From positions 12,958,001 to 13,022,000 of the forward strand of contig CM082577.2 in assembly GCA_040954595.2 (NCBI GenBank): a stretch of 64,000 bases of DNA, read 5' to 3'. Positions 11,996-23,900 of the stretch are shown one piece after another. Under the pieces are notes generated by a model, which saw only the letters and a list, made by a program, of their open reading frames with translations, ran no database searches and was not told where the DNA came from. How positions within the stretch are numbered: position 1 is the stretch's first letter; each line of letters opens with the position of its first letter. Made by a program: the position numbers and the translations under genes. This DNA comes from Balanoglossus misakiensis. Lineage: Eukaryota > Hemichordata.

Positions 11996-13772
11996 GAAAT
12001 ATATACATTCACCATATGGAGTCAAACATTTGGGTGATATGTTGCACAGTACATGTAAAAACAAACCAATAGCGATATAGGCGACTGAACAATTTTGTCG
12101 GTGTGTTATTTTGCAATTTGGTTCTTTATAACAAAAAAACGGCATTCGAGTTTCACGTGACTGTCTAAAAACTCTTTCTGTAACCACTTTATAGAAACGT
12201 TGTCATAGTAATTCTACAGCGAACGTTTTACTTAAAACAAACCACTACCTAATAAAAAGGGTGGGGGATGATAAAACCACAACGTCAATTTTGGTGAAAT
12301 GTTTAAATTGCTTCGTCAACGCTCACATCGTTAGATTCCCCGCCTGCACATGAGGTGATATCCCGCAGACTTTCTGAATGATATCCACGGTACCTCCACG
12401 AACCAATATTTGATCTGATGCGACGAATACAGTTAAAGAACGGCGCATACCCAGGGCGCATATTGGACCCGAGGCTTTTCATGCATGCACCGGAAGAATG
12501 AGTCAGGGTATGTGTACAAGACTACTTATAATATTTGATGAAGACCGGGGGTTGTTGGAAATATTCACATTAAAAACGTTCGGGCATATTAATTAGATTC
12601 AGTGACAAATCTAGAGCAAGGAAACAAACGTTTGGTTACATTCCGTGCTTGTATTGTACTCGTACATATTATACGCACTAAGCTACGTGTATCTTCTTAT
12701 AACTTCGCGTTTTATACCGACCCTTCTCCACGTATGCAACCACGTGCAAAATGCTGTCCAATGATTCGGGTTTTATTCACGGAAGAAACCATACCGTCTT
12801 CGAAAACAAGCTTTGCCAAGTTTGGTTGGTTGGTTTATTCATAACGGGAAGTGGTACATGTAACTGTTGAACTTGGAAAATAAACGTCTTTTGTAACAAA
12901 AAGAAACGACTGTACTGCATACCGCAATCGTAAATTTTGCAACAATTTAACTGAAGTTCTCTGCTTGTTGTTCTACTAAACTACACTGAAAATCATCGCA
13001 CCTGCAACGACCCATCGAGTGAGCCGTTGTTTTTATTTATCTACGCACTCGATTGTTATCAGGCTGACTGAATGGGCATGTAACAGAATTTGCAACATTG
13101 GTGTGTTGAAGCAGACGCAGAGTCTCGGATCACGACCGAGACACTTGATGAAATCAAAAGTTCAAACTTTGTAATGAATAAAGAACACGGTAAAAGTTGT
13201 GCGTGTTTTTTTTCCATTATTTTTAATGAAAGACATATATTCATCATGCATGATTCACTGAGAAACATTTATTCCACTGAATAATCAAACTGAAAAGCCT
13301 ACAGCAATTTGGCCGACTCATATATGGTCGTCAGAAATCATTTTACATACAATTTCAAAGATTTATTTTAGTTTGATTGAAGGGAAAACTATACGGAGCA
13401 AACTATCTTCTACAGATTGAGGTATCCAAGTTGTCTGAAGAATCCAAAACACTGGGTTGCAATAACTGTGTTGGTCGCTCTCAAAATTGAGTACGCTTTA
13501 TTTTCCTCTGATAGATGTCTGTATAGTGGCTGCTTGAAAATCGTTTTGAGATATTCAAACACGTATTCCGCTGCATTAAAGTCTGGCGAATATGTTGGGG
13601 GGGGGGAAATATATTCCACACCTATATTGTCTAGAATTTCGGCCAAAATACGACCATCGTGATTGTGGTGTGTAGGACGGTTATCAACTACAACAATGTC
13701 GCCTGCAACCAACCCTGGCGACCCGTCCTCCATAACAGTGTTTGCCGCTTCATTGAAAAACTGCAAATACGT

Positions 13773-15504
13773 ATGGGGTGCCATGTGTTAACTTATTATT
13801 TAGCTAAATTATTTGTTCAAAAGTCGTTATTTAACATACTTATATGTATGTAATTATAGATTTGCAAACCATTTAAGTCCTGACAATTTATTTATAAATA
13901 ATTTCAAGTCGATTCAATTATATACATAAAATGTATTTTATGCTCTTTTATTTATATATAATAAATTATTTATAAACAATGTCAGTGTCAGTCTATTATA
14001 TATATATCATGAGTGATGTACATAATTATTTATATTTAATTAATGATTTATAAATAAAAAAATTTAAGTGTATTATATATATCATGAGTGATTTATAAAT
14101 AATTTAAGTGCAAGTCTATTATATATATATCATGAGTGATTTAAATTATATAATGAATTATATATAAATAAGTGATTTCTAAACCATGAAAAAATGCACT
14201 CGCGCCGTTTGTCAACTTATTATTTAACGCAAACTCATTATTTAACGCAAACTCATTATTTAAGGCCTGTTCACACAACCCCTTGCATTTGGATCATTAC
14301 GCACACATATAGTCCCCACACGTGAACAAGAAATGCACATTACGTGCGGTGATTTCAATTTATATTATACTCCTTTCAAAGGTTAGATGAAACACCGAAA
14401 AAGGTATCAACTAGTTAGTGATTTTAGCCCGTGATTGCAATGTTTGATTGAAACGCGAAAAGCTGATCGATAGTTCTACATTGTGGTCTCCGAGGTCAAA
14501 GGTTGGCCGGTCATGGCGATACCATTATTAAAATAGGGGCCAGTCATCAAAACGGTGGCGTATGATTTTTTAAAGTAAGTTTCCGAATTAAAACGTAAGT
14601 GAGCCAAAAAACTACAGGTCAGATAAATTGTTTTCTCGTAAATTCAACATTAGAATCAAATTTGGCGTTGGAAACAAACGGCGGGTCGCCAGTTCCTGGT
14701 CTGGGGGCTGGTAGAGTCACGTCTTGAAGACTGGCCCCTATTTTAATAATGGCATTGTCATGACCGGCCAACCTTTGACCTCGGAGACCACAATGTAGAG
14801 CTATCGATCAGCTTTTCGCGTTTCAATCAAACATTGCAATCACGGGCTAAAATCACTAACTAGTTGATACCTTTTTCGGTGTTTCATCTAACCTTTGAAA
14901 GGAGTATAATATAAATTGAAATGACCGCACGTAATGTGCATTTCTTGTTCACGTGTGGGGACTATATGTGTGCGTAATGATTCAAATGCAAGGGGTTGTG
15001 TGAACAGGCCTTAAATAATGAGTTTGCGTTAAATAATGAGTTTGCGTTAAATAATAAGTTGACAAACGGCGCGAGTGCATTTTTTCATGGTTTAGAAATC
15101 ACTTATTTATATATAATTCATTATATAATTTAAATCACTCATGATATATATTTAATAGACTTGCACTTAAATTATTTATAAATCACTCATGATATATATA
15201 TAATACACTTAAATTTTTTTTATTTATAAATCATTAATTAAATTTAAATAATTATGTACATCACTCATGATATATATATAATACACTTACATTTTTATTA
15301 TTTATAAATAATTAATTATATATAAATAAAAGAGCATAAAATACATTTTATGTATATAATTGAATCGACTTGAAATTATTTATAAATAAATTGTCAGGAC
15401 TTAAATGGTTTGCAAATCTATAATTACATACATATAAGTATGTTAAATAACGACTTTTGAACAAATAATTTAGCTAAATAATAAGTTAACACATGGCACC
15501 CCAT
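13773..15504. mobile_element. 1.73-kb foldback element with 8-bp target duplication
   Basis: The element is almost entirely two inverted arms, 13773 to about 14545 and about 14729 to 15504, around a spacer of about 180 bp. The ends read ATGGGGTGCCATGTGTTAAC and its complement. The 8-bp target duplication AAATACGT stands on both sides (13765-13772 and 15505-15512). Arms are AT-rich and very similar to each other. There is no coding capacity. An 8-bp duplication points to hAT-like or P-like mobilisation. It sits inside the transposase remnant, so it arrived later. Confidence 0.85.
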
Positions 15505-15568
15505 AAATACGTGTCTGTATTAGAAGGGCCATGGAGGACATTGGCATGGCATATACCAAGTGCACTAA

Positions 15569-15938
15569 GGGACCGTTCAGTTTTTACGGCCGGGGGGGGG
15601 GGCGGCAAGTTTGTGTCATCTGTTTGCAAAATCCGGCCGACCCCCCCCCTTCACCCATGACCAAAAAAATGATGACCCCCCCTTTTGACAGACCCAAAAA
15701 TATGATTACCCCCCCCCCCCCCACGCTGAAAACATTCGCCGTCCTGATCCTATGTATGATTTTGTAAAGTAAGTGCGCGAAACTGCAATTTTGTGGACTC
15801 AAAAGCAAAAGTTCGGTGGCAAAAGTAAGTGACCCCCCCCCCTAAACGTTTAAAAAAAACCAGATGACCCCCCCCCCCCTTTTGGACTTCAAAATTTAAG
15901 TGACCCCCCCCCCCCGGCCGTAAAAACTGAACGGTCCC
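15569..15938. mobile_element. TAA-flanked MITE with poly-G/poly-C ends
   Basis: The terminal inverted repeat GGGACCGTTCAGTTTTTACG is followed inward by long G (left) and C (right) runs. It is flanked by TAA (15566-15568 and 15939-15941). A 3-bp TAA/TTA duplication and GGG-type ends fit PIF/Harbinger-type MITEs. The element lies inside the transposase remnant. Confidence 0.75.
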
Positions 15939-16313
15939 TAATTTGGTTCCTTAGCGTATCGCTGAACTTGAATTGTACGGTCCCCGATGGGAGCGTGTCC
16001 GTACTTCCTGTTGTGAACACCCGGACCCGGAAAGCTGACGCCGATTTCATCCATGAACTTGACGCGAAACGGGTCGACTTCATACAAAGCGTGTACAAGA
16101 TGTTTCGCTCGGTTAAACGTTCGTTTGCAACACGTCATTTTTTTCCAAGCCACGTTTTGTCGGACAAACGATTTCTGACGGTTCGACAGACGGTGGGTAT
16201 AGACACGTCTGCTTGCGAAAATTCCGCCAATTTTTGTTGAATTTCTTCGTATAAAATCGAAGGAGTTTGTCGTTTTAAATACTCGATATATTGCTCTTCA
16301 TCGTTATGAAGTT

Positions 16314-17410
16314 TCCTTGGTTGTCAGTGCAAAACATCCTCATACAAGGTTCAGAGTAGACTACAGACAATCTCACAGTGGGATTACGAACGTTTGAAAC
16401 GGTTACTTTGTTGCAAAATAAACAAAGTGCGGTATTCAGTTTCGTGAACTTAGACGTTTTTTTCTTATCATGGGAGACGTTTATTTTATCACTCGAACAC
16501 AAAGAATTTTCAATGTATTTTGAAATCTGAAGTAAGTTATATCATCTCTGCACTCTGAAATTGTACTCCAGATGAAAAATGTAAATCGCGATGCATACAG
16601 AGGTTACAAAGAAATAAATAGTATCTTCGTATTTTTATATATTGGTAATGCCAAATTAATATTTTGTTAAATAAAAATCCTTAGGGTTATATAAATGTAT
16701 AAGGCTTCTTGTAGAGCATTCCTGTGCATATATTCAAATCGTCATAACGATCAGGTATGTACATGCTATATTCTACTATATTGTGTTTCACATTAATGTT
16801 TATATAAAGTTTGAAAAATCATCAACTTTTGTCTAAAATGACATACTTACATTTCAAATGAAAAATAATACACAATGGATACGCTTTGGTATATTCATTG
16901 ATTCGAATATGACCTTACACCTTGGTATTTTCCGTGGTTGTTGGTTATCAAAATTATTTATTAGTGCAAGAAACATTGTACAGTTTTGCTTTAAATTGAG
17001 ACACAGTGGCAATCCAGTACTGAAGGTTTATGTTTTGTTTTCAACAAACGGCTGGTTTTATAATTACCAAAATACCAGGATGTAAAGTTCATGTTGGGGT
17101 CATAAAACTGACGAATATCTGTTGCGTCAAGGCGATAGGCCTATACAGCGTCGCAGGAAGCATACAGCTATCCTAGACTGAAAGATTCACTCCTGTGCGG
17201 GCGCTTCGGCAAAGGGTCATTGGCACACCGGAGCACCCGCACACGACTGAATCTTTCAGTCTACAGCTATCCAAATTATTAAAAATAAATATTTGATAAA
17301 GGTGCATTGGTAGCTGGTCTCCGATAGAGTTGATAGGAGCTGGCCTTAGACGCCGATTCATGGAATCTACTTAAATATCCTCTCCGTTGGAATTTTGCTC
17401 ATTTTGAAGG
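16314..17410. other. Intergenic region
   Basis: No gene recognised. It contains the 90-bp hairpin element at 17174-17263; the rest is AT-rich with short open frames only. Confidence 0.5.
17174..17263. mobile_element. 90-bp hairpin MITE with 9-bp target duplication
   Basis: The ends TAGACTGAAAGATTCA and their complement are flanked on both sides by CAGCTATCC (17165-17173 and 17264-17272). A 9-bp duplication is typical of Mutator-like elements. No coding capacity. Confidence 0.7.
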
Positions 17411-18651
17411 TCAGTGATAGCGATACACCCTGGGTCTGATGCAAGCACAGGCGACAGGTATTGATTCTCTGACGTAGTCGTACCTGCAGGACAAAAACAA
17501 CGGCACACGTTCTTAAGTCATTGCCATCCGGTAACTCGTGGCAATATATAAGACCACAAACATTTCCTCTATATCGCAAAACATTCATATCTATCGCTGT
17601 AAACGTTTGATTTCCTTTTTAGCAAATACATTAAATGTATAGAAGAAATTATAGCCACTCACGTGTAGAAGCCGTTCTTGCAACCTGTCCTCCTAAGCAC
17701 CCAGACGTTGAAATGCACGGGCTTGCAGTGTCTGCCATCGTTGGCGACACCGCCCGAGTTTGGGTCGATGCATAGGCTACATCGGCACTGGGCCTCGGCG
17801 ATAGTTGTCGGGAATCGGTCGGCGTCCGTGGTTACCCGATAGGTCCACGGACAGAGCGCCATGTCGTTGTCCTGGGCGCTGATGACGTCGGCCATTTCGA
17901 TCGGACAGGTGAGGTTGGTTGCCAGGTCCGGGTATGGATTCTCGGAGGAACGGACGACGCTGGCGAATTCCTCCGTCTTCTGGTAGGGCCAGGTGGCAAA
18001 CTTTTGGGCGGCGACCGTGGTAAGGTTCTCGACTTCTGATAGTTTCCCGTGCAGGTGTTCCACAGATGGCTCCAAACACTCTTTCTGGACATCATCTCCC
18101 ACATCAACGGCACCGGTCAGGTCGGAAACAGCGCCTTTATCCAAACTTGGCCTGATGATTGTGTCGTTTTCTGTTTCTGAGCTGTATGCGGCGCCGCTGT
18201 GGGTACTGCCGAGTTTGCCCACCGGATTCAGCAACCGGCCAAGTTCCGTATTTCGCTTTGTGATATATTTTGTCTGACAGCAAACGACAGACACCAGAAA
18301 TATCACTGACGAATATCTTTTCTGTAAGAAAACGCAAGGCTTCTCTCGTCATTCAAAATGAAAAAAAAATGGAGTAAAGTGCTATATGTTCTGTCCAGCT
18401 TATGAAAGTACCAACTATATAGACATTTGAAAGGGTGGCCCTCTCCCCCCTTATCTGTCTCTCTCTCTTTCCCTCTCCCCTCTCTCTCGTCCCCTCTCTC
18501 GCTCCCCCTCTATTTCTCGTTCTGTTCTCCCTCTCTATCTCCCCCTCTCTATCTCCCTCCCCTCATCGCCCCTTCCCGCCAACTTACTAAAATATACAAA
18601 CAGAAAAAATGTCCACATGACTTAGAAAACTCCTACCTTGCTGAGGTTCAT
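17411..18651 (-). CDS. IL17: IL-17-like secreted cytokine
   Basis: Three minus-strand exons in phase: 18651-18637, 18321-17663 and 17483-17411, giving 248 residues. Residues 1 to about 22 form a signal peptide (MNLSKKRYSSVIFLVSVVCC), split by the first intron. A long segment of about 130 residues follows with no clear motif. The IL-17 core starts at CPW (Cys162) and shows the hallmarks: WTYRVTTDADRFPTTI, then ACx-type pairs C184/C186/C189 (QCRCSLC), C204, VLRRTGC, and in exon 3 the family ending ESIPVACACIRP (C237, C239). IL-17 proteins are secreted, form cystine-knot-like dimers and signal through IL-17 receptors in mucosal and innate defence. Exon 3 is recognisable only after splicing at phase 2. 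The pro-segment is longer than in most vertebrate IL-17s. Subfamily cannot be assigned. Confidence 0.85.
18445..18575. repeat. CT-rich low-complexity stretch
   Basis: A pyrimidine-rich run of CTCTCTCTCC-type words inside the first intron of the IL-17-like gene. No other meaning is seen. Confidence 0.9.
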
Positions 18652-18679
18652 CGTCGGCGAATTTCTGTGGACTTTTAAT

Positions 18680-20953
18680 AGTGTTGGTGAAAATACCACG
18701 CAGGGTCGATTTGAATTGCTCGACATAGCAAAGACGGGTTCCATTTATATGACAGCTCTCGCCTTCGAACTACCGGGTGTCGTATAATTATACACGTGGG
18801 ATAACCCAAGCTTGCAGCAGAAAATGGACAGTGACGTCACTGGCAAGGCTGGCGATTCCCCGTCTCTGTTACGTAGTGAGACTTGGATTGAGTCTCGTGT
18901 TTCCGAATTTGCAGCCAGTCAGTGCAGTGCGACACGAGGAATTTGGGACAGGACTTTCCTCAACGGGTTCTGCAGGAAATAATTCGAGATTGAAGGCAAA
19001 CAAACACAACCGGTGAAAATGTGCTGGTCAGACAAGTTGCTGTCAGATTATGCGGGAAAACAGTTCACGATACGGGGAGCTTTTTTGTCAAAACGCAATG
19101 ATGTCATTCTGGCTGTTTTCGCCATTCTTCAGTTTAAATGAATGCAGATTAAAATCTCGACTCGCGCATATACCGTTTTGTATATATATATAGTCTAATA
19201 ATTGCAAGTTTCCCTTCCCTGTCTTTTAGAAGCATTTACAATTAAAAAAATTCCCATATAAAAATCAGGAAATCACAAATCTCTTTAATTCAAAACATAT
19301 CCATTACCACCAAGAGTTAGTCTGCGATGGAGATCGTACACGAGCGCGAACTCCATATCCAAAAATCTGTGACATTTTATTTTATTCAGTGTTATTTTCA
19401 CTCCAACTATATAGAAGAATACTTAGTTGATGTGAAAAGGAAAAGTATTGAATTAAATCTGTGTAATGTATTGGCGTGCGGGAGGATCAATTTTATCATC
19501 TAAACATATTAATGTTGATCTCCAGATTTGAAACTATGGGGAAATTTGACCATTATATTATGCAACATTTCCGTGTCTCTTCAAATCTCCCCAAAATGTA
19601 TTTTTATTGAAACCATAATCCCATAAATCTCAAGTAACCCTCACGACTTAAAACCAGGCCGAGCTTTACAGTGTTTCACAGTACAGTCCGGAAGGTACAG
19701 CCTGGCCATGACCTTTAACCTTTACATAAATTACAGAAATTCGCGTACTTCCTCAGAAAGTGATATCTCTTGCAGTAATACGATCACTATACGCATCGTG
19801 TTATCACATGTTCGACGTACACCGATCCGGATATTCCAGTCTGGTGGGGGAAAATGACAACTGATATGCCATAAAACATCGTGGATCTTATCAGGATTTC
19901 CCTTCATTGGCATGATGCAATCCAGCCAAGCTCATGTGAGGAACACAACTTAAGGATGTACGCACAGAACATAAACCGGAAAACTGCGCGCACCCGTCTT
20001 TTCTCATAGGATTACATTGATAATGGCTAGAAGACAAACTTCTACTATTGTCATTTTTACGAAATATTACACATAGCTCAGTCCAGTAAATATAAATTCA
20101 TTGGTCAAATAAAATCGTGTGGTCACCGCGCTCTATTTTGAGATAAATTTCGTTAACATTTTTGCCCATAGTCAAACCATTCTTTACTATCAATCACGTG
20201 ATCTGGTCATGTGACCCACGGCGTTGTCATTTCCAGATGACGGGCAAGCAGTATTTCGGCATCCAGTAAAAGTTTTTCCCAGTATTTTTTTTACTTTAGA
20301 ACCGCCAGACACGTAACATGTATCATGTATGGTGCCTTATCAGCCTCATGGCGTTTAGTCTGCACAGTCTTTGCCTAGACCACGTTGTTGAAGTTGGAGA
20401 AAAAAAAATGCTAAGTTAGCTATTTTCGTCTATTATCGACTAAATTCCTGGCCCTGTATTTCAAAAACAAGCGCGTTGTTTTATAATGGATTTTCATTAT
20501 ACATACAAAGGAGAATCCAAAAATCCACAATCAAAAGAAATGACAAATACTTTCAATTTTACTGAACGCGGATCCTTAAAAACATTGCCACCTTTGCCGC
20601 CATTATATATGTTGCGTCATTGGGGGGGGGGGGACTCCGGTGTTAAATTGTTAGAATGGCCGAATAAGAAACGTTCCAGAAGTCGAGCGCGCTCACCTGT
20701 GTTCTACCCATCCTCGTCCCAAAACACTCTTCCGTTTAGTAGAGAATCATCGTATCACCGCGTTCTGCGACCTTCTATCGGGGAGCGCGGCAGAGGAGAG
20801 GAGGTTCGAAATTATGCGAACGAGGCTGCATTTGTTACTCGAATCTACACGGGTTCTACGCAAAGTAAACCTCACTGTTCGTTCGTAGCAAACACCTCTT
20901 TTCTTGTTTTATATATATTTTTTCAAATTCTAAATTGCGCACGGCGTTTCAAA
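18680..20953. other. Intergenic region between IL-17-like and repeat-protein genes
   Basis: Upstream of both divergent genes, so it should hold both promoters. A dispersed element copy lies at about 19950-20215. A TATA-like TTTATATATATT at about 20908-20919 lies some 35-45 bp before the start codon at 20954, close for a TATA box. No exon is recognised. Confidence 0.45.
19950..20215 (-). repeat. Dispersed element, inverted relative of 56.76-57.18 kb
   Basis: Words such as TCATAGGATTACATTGATAA, GTGGTCACCGCGCTCTATTT and TTTGCCCATAG recur in reverse complement at about 56930-57178. The fuller copy begins and ends with complementary TAAGGACGTACG / CGTGCATCCTTA-type ends, so this looks like a MITE family. 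Confidence 0.55.
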
Positions 20954-23900
20954 ATGTTGGGACTGTTGTCCCTTACCATTTTGATCTACCACGTGACGTT
21001 TGGGAGACGGCGTGAGAAGAGAAGAAAACATCACGTTCCGACGTCACCAAGAGTTCCTCGCAGCAGGTGAGTATTTGAAAGCGCGGGAATCATCATCGCG
21101 AATGTATTTTAACCAAAATGTTCGCATATCGCAAGATGCACATGACGTCACGAATCTAGGTCACCATTCTAATTTCTACTCTACAGTTTGAGGAGACGCG
21201 TCACGGAATTGCAGCAAGACAGCACTCATCCACCACAGGATAATGAAATCAAGGTAAGCTTATGTGCGCGCCTACGTTATCCGTATGTAAAAGAAAAGGA
21301 ACCGGAAAAAATAAAGAAGTTTTCAAGGGTCTGCATGTTATAGCAACATGCAAGATTAGTTGAAATACAAAACTTACAGAATGTGCTTTCATTTTCCCGC
21401 GGTTGCAGCAAGTGCATGGTTTATCTATTTACTACACCTGTACAACTCCAATCTGATTTTAAAAAAGATGTAGGGAACGGCAACGTCTTTTACTTACGCG
21501 GTACGTTACTGTAGTGTGGGGCGACAGCATAAGAAAACCGTACCGCGTAAGTAAAAGACATCGCCGTTCCGTACATCTGATTTTAATCAGATTGGCACAC
21601 CTCAAGCCAACGAACGAAAGTAATTATCCCGGCGGGCAACTGTCATTCAAATGCGGGATCTGTGAATACTTTTCTGTATAAGTTTGTATAGCTGGTTCTG
21701 AATTGAAATTCCGCAGAAGCAGTAGAAGACATGCTGACAATTATGATGTCTTCTCTAGTTTTGATTTGATTTGCAAACATGCAAAAGTGCATTTTGCTTT
21801 CAGGCGAATGATTCCACAACTCGGACACGCTCATCCTCTGAGAGCGTTCAGATACAACTGTTCCCGGCTGGTGTCCAAGTGCAGCTATTGACGCCTTCAC
21901 TACAACAACCCCGTGATGGGCCAGTGGAATCTACGACATCACGAGACAAAAACCGTCGACCCAATGGTAATGGCAATCAAACGACTGACAGGAAATCAAA
22001 CTTGGAAACTCAACTTGATAAGATCACTGATAGCAAAGCCAGCGTGGACAAGGCCATGGCTCCGGAAAAGAAAACCGGTTTCACCCACCAGCCGAACGGT
22101 AGTTCCAATGGCCAGAAAACGACTGACAAGGCAAAAGACCCGGAACCACAGCCCAACACTACCACTGTCGGTAAAGACAGGGTCGACATGGTAAAGACTA
22201 CAGACAAGATGGCTGCGTTCACCTATCAGCCGAACGGTAGTTCCAATGGCCAGAAAACGACTGACAAGGCAAAAGACCTGGAACCTCAGCCCAACATTAC
22301 CACTGTCGGTAAAGACAGGGTCGACAAGGGAACGGCGGACAAGATGGCCGCGTTCACCCATCAGCCGAACGGTAGTTCCAATGGCCAGAACACGACTGAC
22401 AAGGCAAAAGTCCTGGAACCTCAACCCAACATTAAGACTGTCGGTAAAGACAGGGTCGACAAGGTAACGGCTTCGGACAAGATGGCCGCGTTCTCCCATC
22501 AGCCGAACGGTAGTTCAAATGGCCAGAACATGACTGACAAGGCAAAAGACCTGGACCCTCAACCCAACACTACCACTGTCGGTAAAGACAGGGTCGACAA
22601 GGTAACGGTTGCAGACAAGATAACCACATCCATCCATCAGCCGAACGGTAGTTCCCATGGGGAGGACACGACTGACAAGGTAAAAGACCTGGAACCTCAA
22701 CCCAACATTAAGACTGTCGGTAAAGACAGGGTTGACATGGTAACGGCTTCGGACAAGATGGCCGCGTTCACCCATCAGCCGAACGGCAATTCCAATGGTA
22801 AGAACACGACTGACAAGCTTAAGATAAACGACTTTGAATCTCAGCCCATTATTACCACTGTTGACAAAGCAGAAAGTGACAGAAGAATGTGTGAGAACAG
22901 CAAAATCAGCGCGGCTATGGCTTTGCAGCTTCAGTGCTTCATTTCAGTGCCTTCAAGTCATCGGGTTCCTGCTGTATTCAACGGCAAAACTGACCCCCGT
23001 GTGCTGGTTTACCAAGAAAGGCGCGACAGAGAGCCTGCTGCCTGCACCACACTCAGTAATACTATGCTGGCCACAGAATGCAAAGTACATCGTCAACAGG
23101 GAAAGGCCAAGGCCTTGGATGTCCCCAGAATCAACACAATGAATTCCTTCAGCCAGGAAACTGACTGTGGCAAAATAGTTACTGACTCCTTCAAACAGTT
23201 AAGCAACATCACTACTACTTATTCAGACCACCACTTTCCTAGTACATGTAATGGCAAAGTGACCACACGTCATTTGCCTTACAACGGCACATCTACCATG
23301 TTTCGTGAAGGGCTGTCAGGTGACAGACCGCGCAAGGAATGCATAGGGCCCGTGGACGACAAATTGACCACTGACGACAATTTCCTTGTACCAAGGGACT
23401 TACGCGTGCATGACGATGAAGTACTCACCACTGACCTCATCGACCTTGGTGGTGGAAACAATGAACTTGACTGCCGAGAAGAAATAACTACGCCACTACT
23501 TACTGACAGTCTGGTAGCCATGTGTGGTGGTGGAGAAATGACCCGAAACTGCGAGCCGACTAACAGGGCGACATCTACTTGCAACCGTGAGCTGAATGAT
23601 GTCATCTTGGAGAAGGGGCAAAACATTTCCGGTGTTGAGCACAAGGACGTTGGGAGGCAAATGTTCGAGAATGGTATGGGGACCATAGACAGCCACGTGA
23701 GTAGAACATTTCAAACAACTTCAATTGATGAATAGTTCCAGGATGTCATTATACACTGGCATCTTATATAAAAAAGCATTTATTTTGCAACTGATTGCAA
23801 GAAAACTGAATGTTAAATTTCTCTACCCACGATTGTCGGCATTTTATTCCATTCAAGTTTCACAAGTATCCCAACATTTTGGGTTTGGATCTAACATTTT

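Larger units (their letters stand above)
10160..13409. other. Intergenic region with repeat copies
   Basis: I see no gene. It contains one copy of a TTAA-type inverted-repeat element (about 10882-11200) and one copy of a dispersed repeat (about 11760-11995) related to 31685-31935. The rest is unremarkable single-copy-looking sequence with short open frames only. Confidence 0.5.
13410..16313 (-). pseudogene. Broken Tc1/mariner-type DDE transposase with two insertions
   Basis: The minus strand encodes a helix-turn-helix segment at about 16310-16110 (LAEFSQ, then VSIPTVCRTVRNRL), then the first catalytic region near 16050 (VKFMDEIGVS), then after the insertions LHGPSNTDTYLQFF, the second catalytic Asp (VVVDNRPTHH) and the third region (YSPDFNAAEYVFEYL), ending at the stop at 13412-13410. 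The spacing from the second Asp to the Glu is 38 residues. The reading frame is broken by frameshifts (one near 16150, one at the right MITE) and by two later insertions, 13773-15504 and 15569-15938. Removing the larger one rejoins ...NTDTY and LQFFNEA in frame. The gene is dead. Family level is confident; DD38E membership is an inference from the one spacing. Confidence 0.8.

Noticed and set aside
20486-20953. Upstream in-frame extension of the repeat-protein first exon
   Set aside because: The extension has no domain-like features, and the hydrophobic start at 20954 is a better translation start; not excluded.
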